From NCBI GenBank assembly GCA_047519745.1, contig JAPVSJ010000074.1, positions 14,320 to 78,319 on the forward strand: a stretch of DNA of 64,000 nucleotides, given 5' to 3'. This DNA is from VRUE01 sp047519745 (GTDB lineage Bacteria > Actinomycetota > Thermoleophilia > Solirubrobacterales > 70-9). A program made the translations under genes and the position numbers. The stretch's first letter is position 1; the number at the start of each line of letters is the position of its first letter. This document shows positions 59,919 through 64,000 of the stretch, one piece after another. The notes under the pieces are model-generated. The model did no database searches and was not told the origin of the DNA. It saw nothing but the letters and a program-made list of their open reading frames with translations.

Positions 59919-61541
59919 TCAGCTTTCGACCGGCTCCAGGTCGGCCCGTCCCCGAGCCGCTTCCACGCCGCTCACCTGGACGGATATCGGATCGCCGAGC
60001 CGCAGCTTGCGCTTCGAATCCTGACCGACCAGCGCCGTCTCGCTCTCGTCCAGCTCGAAGCGCTCGGCGCCGCCGAGGCGGCGGGCGGGCAGGAAGCCCT
60101 CGTAGACGTCGCCGAGCTCGCCGCGGAAGCCGACGAACGCCCCGGCGCGGATCAGGCCAGAGACCTCGCCCTCGAACTGGGTTTCGGCGCCGCGCTCGCG
60201 CAGCTCGCGCTCGAGCAGGAAGGCGGCACAGATGTCGTCGGCGCGGCGCTCGACCCGCATCGACTCGCGCTCCCGCTCGCTGCAGTGCGCAGCCACCGCG
60301 CGGGCTTCGGCGGTACTCGGCGCCGGCTCGCCCTCGCCCAGCACCGCCAGCAGGGCACGGTGGACGATCAGGTCCGGGTAGCGACGGATCGGCGAGGTGA
60401 AATGGCAGTAGGCAGCGCTGCCGAGGCCGGCATGACCGCTGTTGCGCTCGCTGTAGACGGCCTGTTTGAGGGAACGCAGCACGAGCGATGTATACGCAGC
60501 GCGACCGTGGCCGCGTCGTGCCGCCTCCTTGGTCACCAGCCGGCTCGCTTCCGCGGCCAGCCCGGCCGCCTGGCTCGGCGACGGCGTCCCGCGCAGCGGC
60601 GGCGTCGGCACCTCGAGCGCGTGCAGCTTGGCGATCAGGTTTTCGATCCGCGGCGGATCCGGCCGGGCGTGGACACGGTAGATCGCCGGCACCCGCTTGC
60701 GCTCCAAGAGCTGCGCGACCTGCTCGTTGGCGAGGATCATCAGCCGCTCGATCAACCGGTGGGACTCGGTCTGGGCGACGCCGTGGGCGGCGACGACGTT
60801 CCCGCGCGAGTCGAAGCGGAACTCGGGCTCGAAGGACTCGACGTCGAGACTGGTGGTGCCGCGCCGCTCGCCCAGCGCCGCCGCGGCCTCGCGAGCGACC
60901 GCGAGCGGCTCGGCGACGGCCTCGGGCGCTTCCGCCCGGCCAGAGAAGACGACGTCGAGCTCGTCGTAGTCGAGCCGGGCGTCGGAGCGGATACGACTGC
61001 GGTAGAAGGCTGCGCTGCCGGGATGGCCGTCTGCGTCGAGCTCGATCTCTGCCGTCACCGCCAGCCGTTCGACCCCCGGCGCCAGGCTGCAGGCCTGCTC
61101 GCTGAGCGCGTGCGGCAGCATCGGCTCGACCGCGCCCGGCGCATAGGTGCTGTTGGCGCGGCGCAGCGCCTCGATGTCCAGTGGCGAGCCGGGCGGCACG
61201 TGGGCGGCGACGTCGGCGATGTGGATCCAGAGCCGTGTCGTATCGCCCTCGCGCCGCGCCGAGACCGCGTCGTCGAAGTCGCGCGCCGTCGCCGGGTCGA
61301 CGGTGAAGGTCGGCAGATCGGTCAGGTCGCGGCGCGGGCCGCTTCGCGACTCGGCCACGGCGCCCGCCTCGGCCGCTTCGAGCTCGAGCGAGGCGCGAAA
61401 GCCCCGCCCGCCCAGCTCTTCGCGCAGCAGCGCCTCGACAGCCTCGCGGGCGTTCTTCGGCTCGGCCCGCCTGCCCCCGCGCCCGCGGGAACGCTGCCGA
61501 TCCCGGTGCCGGCGCCAGTTGCCCTCCGAGCCCTTGCTCAC
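59919..61541 (-). CDS. RNB-domain exoribonuclease (RNase R/II-like)
   Basis: 540 residues. Catalytic RNB signature DPATARDFDDAV with Mg-binding Asp residues, HIADVAAHV, SSPIRRYPDL-like (TSPIRRYPDLIVHR), and a C-terminal S1-like domain. Shorter than RNase R (usually 700 or more) because the N-terminal cold-shock domains are missing. Degrades RNA 3' to 5', possibly helping tmRNA-linked mRNA decay since smpB follows. GTG start overlapping the protease gene by 4 bases. Confidence 0.93.
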   Translation of the reverse strand: MSKGSEGNWRRHRDRQRSRGRGGRRAEPKNAREAVEALLREELGGRGFRASLELEAAEAGAVAESRSGPRRDLTDLPTFTVDPATARDFDDAVSARREGDTTRLWIHIADVAAHVPPGSPLDIEALRRANSTYAPGAVEPMLPHALSEQACSLAPGVERLAVTAEIELDADGHPGSAAFYRSRIRSDARLDYDELDVVFSGRAEAPEAVAEPLAVAREAAAALGERRGTTSLDVESFEPEFRFDSRGNVVAAHGVAQTESHRLIERLMILANEQVAQLLERKRVPAIYRVHARPDPPRIENLIAKLHALEVPTPPLRGTPSPSQAAGLAAEASRLVTKEAARRGHGRAAYTSLVLRSLKQAVYSERNSGHAGLGSAAYCHFTSPIRRYPDLIVHRALLAVLGEGEPAPSTAEARAVAAHCSERERESMRVERRADDICAAFLLERELRERGAETQFEGEVSGLIRAGAFVGFRGELGDVYEGFLPARRLGGAERFELDESETALVGQDSKRKLRLGDPISVQVSGVEAARGRADLEPVES

Positions 61542-62713
61542 TGCGCCGACAGTACTCCGAGGGCACGTTCGAGACCCTCGTCGCGCGCCGTCCCCGGCAG
61601 GTCGGGGGCACGCACGTCGGGGTGGATGCCCTTTCCGGCCAGGTTGGCGCCGTCCGGCGTGAAGTACTCGCCCACGGTCAGCTTCAGCGCGCCGCCATTG
61701 GAGAGATCCATCTCCTGCTGGAAGACGCCCTTGCCGTAGGAGCGGGTGCCGACCGTCTTCGCGCCGGCGTCGTCGGCCAGCGCCGCGGTCAGGATCTCCG
61801 CCGCCGAGGCGGTATTGCGGTCGATCAGGACGACGAGCGGCAGCGCGGGCAGGTTGCCGCCCTTGGCCTTGTAGACGGCGTGGCCCTGGGTGCGCGAGTC
61901 GGTCGAGACGACCGTTTCCCCCTTGGGCAGGAAGATGCTCGCGTTCAGCACCGCCTCCTCGAGCAGGCCGCCGCCGTTTCCGCGCAGGTCGAGCACCAGC
62001 CCCTTTGCGCCACCGTCCTGCAGCTTGCGCACCGCCCTCCGCAACGCCAGGCTGGAGCCTTCGCTGAACGTCGCGAGGCGCGCATAGCCGAGCTTCTTCC
62101 CATGCACGGTCTCGAGCTTGCTGCTCACGACCGGCAGCGAGATCTGCGCGCGGGTGAGGCGCACCTGTCGCGTCCTACCGCCCGGGCCGCGCACACCGAC
62201 CGTCACCTCGGACCCTTCGGGGCCTTTGATCAGGTCGGTCGCTGCGGTGGAGTCGAGCCCGGCGATCGAGCGCCCTTCGACCGAGACGATCGTGTCGCCG
62301 ACCTCGATCCCGGCGGTGCCGGCCGGCGAGCCCTTGAAGACGCTTTCGACCCGCAGGCCGTCCTTGACCGCGGTCACGCTGAGCCCGATCCCGGAAAAAT
62401 GCCCTTCGATTTCCTCGTTGAAATGGGCAAGCGCTTCTGGCGAGAAGTAGTCGGAGAAACGGTCGCTGTATTGCCGCCGCAGCCCCCGCACCATGCCCTG
62501 CAGCGAGGAGTCGATCAGCTTGCCCTGCGAGACCGGGCGGTAGTAGTTGTCTTCGACCAGCTCGGTTGCTTCCGCCGTCAACCCCGCCGATTCGTCGACG
62601 AAGAGATCGCGCAGCGCGGGCGGCATCTTCGCCGGGTGGCCACCGATCCAGAGCCCGGCGGCGAGCACGGCGAGGAACGCAGCCGCGAGGCCCAGCGTTC
62701 GCGCGGCCCTCAC
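61538..62713 (-). CDS. S41-family C-terminal processing protease
   Basis: 391 residues. Membrane anchor (about 8-24), an N-terminal helical region, a PDZ domain (about 95-185: FSGIGLSVTAVKDGLRVESV) and the S41 catalytic region: LDLRGNGGGLLEEAV, NTASAAEILTAAL with the catalytic Ser, and RSYGKGVFQQE with Lys. Processes or degrades envelope proteins. Between ftsX (7 bases) and the RNB gene. Confidence 0.94.
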   Translation of the reverse strand: MRAARTLGLAAAFLAVLAAGLWIGGHPAKMPPALRDLFVDESAGLTAEATELVEDNYYRPVSQGKLIDSSLQGMVRGLRRQYSDRFSDYFSPEALAHFNEEIEGHFSGIGLSVTAVKDGLRVESVFKGSPAGTAGIEVGDTIVSVEGRSIAGLDSTAATDLIKGPEGSEVTVGVRGPGGRTRQVRLTRAQISLPVVSSKLETVHGKKLGYARLATFSEGSSLALRRAVRKLQDGGAKGLVLDLRGNGGGLLEEAVLNASIFLPKGETVVSTDSRTQGHAVYKAKGGNLPALPLVVLIDRNTASAAEILTAALADDAGAKTVGTRSYGKGVFQQEMDLSNGGALKLTVGEYFTPDGANLAGKGIHPDVRAPDLPGTARDEGLERALGVLSAQ

Positions 62714-62720
62714 GCCGAGC

Positions 62721-63638
62721 TCAGACCTTGAGGAAGCGGCGCAGGGTGACGCCGGAGCCGACCGCCGAGACCAGCACCGCGGCGGCGAAGAGGATCGCGA
62801 CCAGCGCCGGGAAGGAGAGCGTGGTGGCGTTCTGCGCGGCGAGGAAGCCGATGCTGTTGCTCAGTGGGTCGACGATCGTCAGCTTGCCCAGCCACAGGAT
62901 CAGTATGGCCACCAGTCCGCCGAAGAAGCCGACCACGACCCCCTCGATCATGAACGGCCAGCGGATGAACCAGCGCGTGGCGCCGACCAGTCGCATCACC
63001 TCGACCTCGCGGCGGCGGGTGTAGATCGAGAGCCGGATCGTGTTGCCGACCAGCATCAGCGAGGCGATGATCAAAAGCGCCGTGATCACGGTCAGGACGA
63101 TCTTCAGCGCGCTCGTCACCTGCTCGATCTTCTTCGAGTCTTCCTGACGGTTGAACTGGTCCTGGATGATCGGCGAGATCGGCTGCGGCTTGCCGTTCGG
63201 CCCCGGCGGCGTTATCGCCGCTTCGACCGAGTCGAGGTTGCTCGCGTCGTCGGCCTTGACCGAGAAGTTCGCCGGCAGCGGGTTGGAGTGCAGCTGGGTG
63301 AGCAGTTCGCTGCTCTTCTGCTTGCCCAGGTCTTCGGTCAGTTCGTCGAGCGCTTCCCTCTTGCTGATCAGCCGCACCGAGGAGACGTGCGGAATCGCCC
63401 GCAGCTGGTCTTCGAGCTTGGCGATTTCGGCCTTGGTCGCGTCGTCGAAGATCGCCACCCGGGTTTCGAGGCTGTCGCGGACCTGGTTGCTCTTCGCCTG
63501 CGTCGTCTGGAAGATCGGGATCAGCACGCCGAGCAGGATCACGGTGACGACCGTGGTGACGATCGCCGCCATGCTCGGAGCGCCGTTGCGGCGCAGCGCC
63601 CGGAAGGCCTCCTGAGTGAAGAAGAGAAGTCGTGACAT
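62721..63638 (-). CDS. ftsX: cell-division protein FtsX
   Basis: 305 residues. Cytoplasmic start MSRLLFFTQEAFRALRRNG, membrane helix (about 23-41), a large extracytoplasmic domain (about 42-175), and three further membrane helices (about 180-290). With FtsE it controls peptidoglycan hydrolases at division. Glu codons are GAA in the outer domain and GAG in cytoplasmic parts. Confidence 0.95.
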   Translation of the reverse strand: MSRLLFFTQEAFRALRRNGAPSMAAIVTTVVTVILLGVLIPIFQTTQAKSNQVRDSLETRVAIFDDATKAEIAKLEDQLRAIPHVSSVRLISKREALDELTEDLGKQKSSELLTQLHSNPLPANFSVKADDASNLDSVEAAITPPGPNGKPQPISPIIQDQFNRQEDSKKIEQVTSALKIVLTVITALLIIASLMLVGNTIRLSIYTRRREVEVMRLVGATRWFIRWPFMIEGVVVGFFGGLVAILILWLGKLTIVDPLSNSIGFLAAQNATTLSFPALVAILFAAAVLVSAVGSGVTLRRFLKV

Positions 63639-64000
63639 CTAGAAGAGGGAGTCGTGGGCGTGGCCGTTGGTCTGTCCCTCGGGGGCGACGCCCATCTCGG
63701 CCCGCATGCGCAGGCCGAACTCGGAGGTCGACTCCTCGGTGTAGCCACCGCTGACCTCGTCGCGGACGACGCGGCCCTCATACAGCTCGATCACGCGGCG
63801 GCGCATGTTGTCGACCATCTCGCGGTCGTGGGTGACGACGACGACGGTCGTGCCGGTCTTGTTGATCCGGTAGAGCAGCTGCATCACGCCGATCGAGGTG
63901 ACCGGGTCGAGGTTGCCGCTGGGCTCGTCGGCGAGCAGCAGCGGCGGGTGGTTGACGAAGGCGCGGGCGATCGAGACGCGCTGCTGCTCGCCGCCGGAGA
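63639..64000 (-). CDS. ftsE: cell-division ATP-binding protein FtsE (partial, cut by right edge)
   Basis: C-terminal 120 residues visible: SGGEQQRVSIARAFVNHPP signature, LLADEPSGNLDP Walker B, and the H-loop TVVVVTHDRE. A C-terminal extension of about 30 residues (TEESTSEFGLRMRAEMG and beyond) goes past the usual FtsE end. The TAG stop abuts the ATG of ftsX. The N-terminus lies outside the window. Confidence 0.93.
   Translation of the reverse strand, partial: SGGEQQRVSIARAFVNHPPLLLADEPSGNLDPVTSIGVMQLLYRINKTGTTVVVVTHDREMVDNMRRRVIELYEGRVVRDEVSGGYTEESTSEFGLRMRAEMGVAPEGQTNGHAHDSLF

Overview
The window is about 64 kb of dense, very GC-rich DNA with short intergenic gaps, many 4-base ATGA/GTGA overlaps and frequent GTG starts. 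A tmRNA, SmpB, an Rpf-like secreted protein, TadE-type pilus proteins and many TANNNT boxes 6-8 bases before start codons all fit an actinomycete. The overall gene set (System I CcmG/CcmH, pyruvate:ferredoxin oxidoreductase, azurin-like lipoproteins) makes me favour a deep-branching Thermoleophilia/Solirubrobacterales-like lineage. That placement is inference from gene content, not a phylogeny.

Layout, left to right. 1-1400: the start of a minus-strand CD-NTase-type nucleotidyltransferase (cut by the left edge) sits next to the 3' end of a tRNA-Gly(CCC), like the border of a tRNA-linked defence island. 1.4-8.3 kb: a membrane protein, CcmG/CcmH-like cytochrome c maturation factors, argS with a coupled degenerate CpsD-like protein, a metallophosphoesterase, and a lipoprotein coupled to a Ser/Thr kinase. 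8.3-14 kb: a glycolytic operon gap-pgk-tpiA-gpmI-tgt. 14-19.7 kb: a VOC protein, an ABC-2 exporter, rapZ, uvrC and a crotonase. 19.7-30.3 kb: accessory material: a cupredoxin, a methyltransferase remnant, MaoC, two VapBC-type toxin-antitoxin pairs, TadE/TadG-type genes including a TadG-VanY-lytic transglycosylase fusion, and a por operon (porG-porA-porB plus a GltD-ferredoxin fusion).

30.3-44.9 kb is the most coherent block: about 14 kb on the minus strand devoted to phosphate and polyphosphate. In transcription order it holds an OmpR/PhoB-like regulator, pstS, pstC, pstA, pstB, phoU, ppx, two half-size CHAD proteins, a PHP-phosphoesterase/GT4-glycosyltransferase fusion, ppk, a DUF47 PhoU-like gene, pit and a small membrane protein. 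Tandem 11-bp repeats resembling Pho boxes lie upstream of pstS and of the regulator. The block joins high-affinity uptake, low-affinity uptake, polyphosphate synthesis, degradation and probable binding, and a possible lipid or glycan remodelling enzyme.

44.5-64 kb: palindromic repeat elements, an HD protein, an Rpf-like protein with a CRP-like site, a second cupredoxin, a P1B-ATPase divergent from purU, a P450, an ABC-F protein, a GAP-family membrane protein, OsmC, the tmRNA gene, a flavin disulfide-oxidoreductase-like protein, a proline-rich helix-hairpin-helix protein, and an operon ftsE-ftsX-S41 protease-RNB exonuclease-smpB that is cut by the right edge. No insertion sequence, CRISPR array or rRNA was seen.
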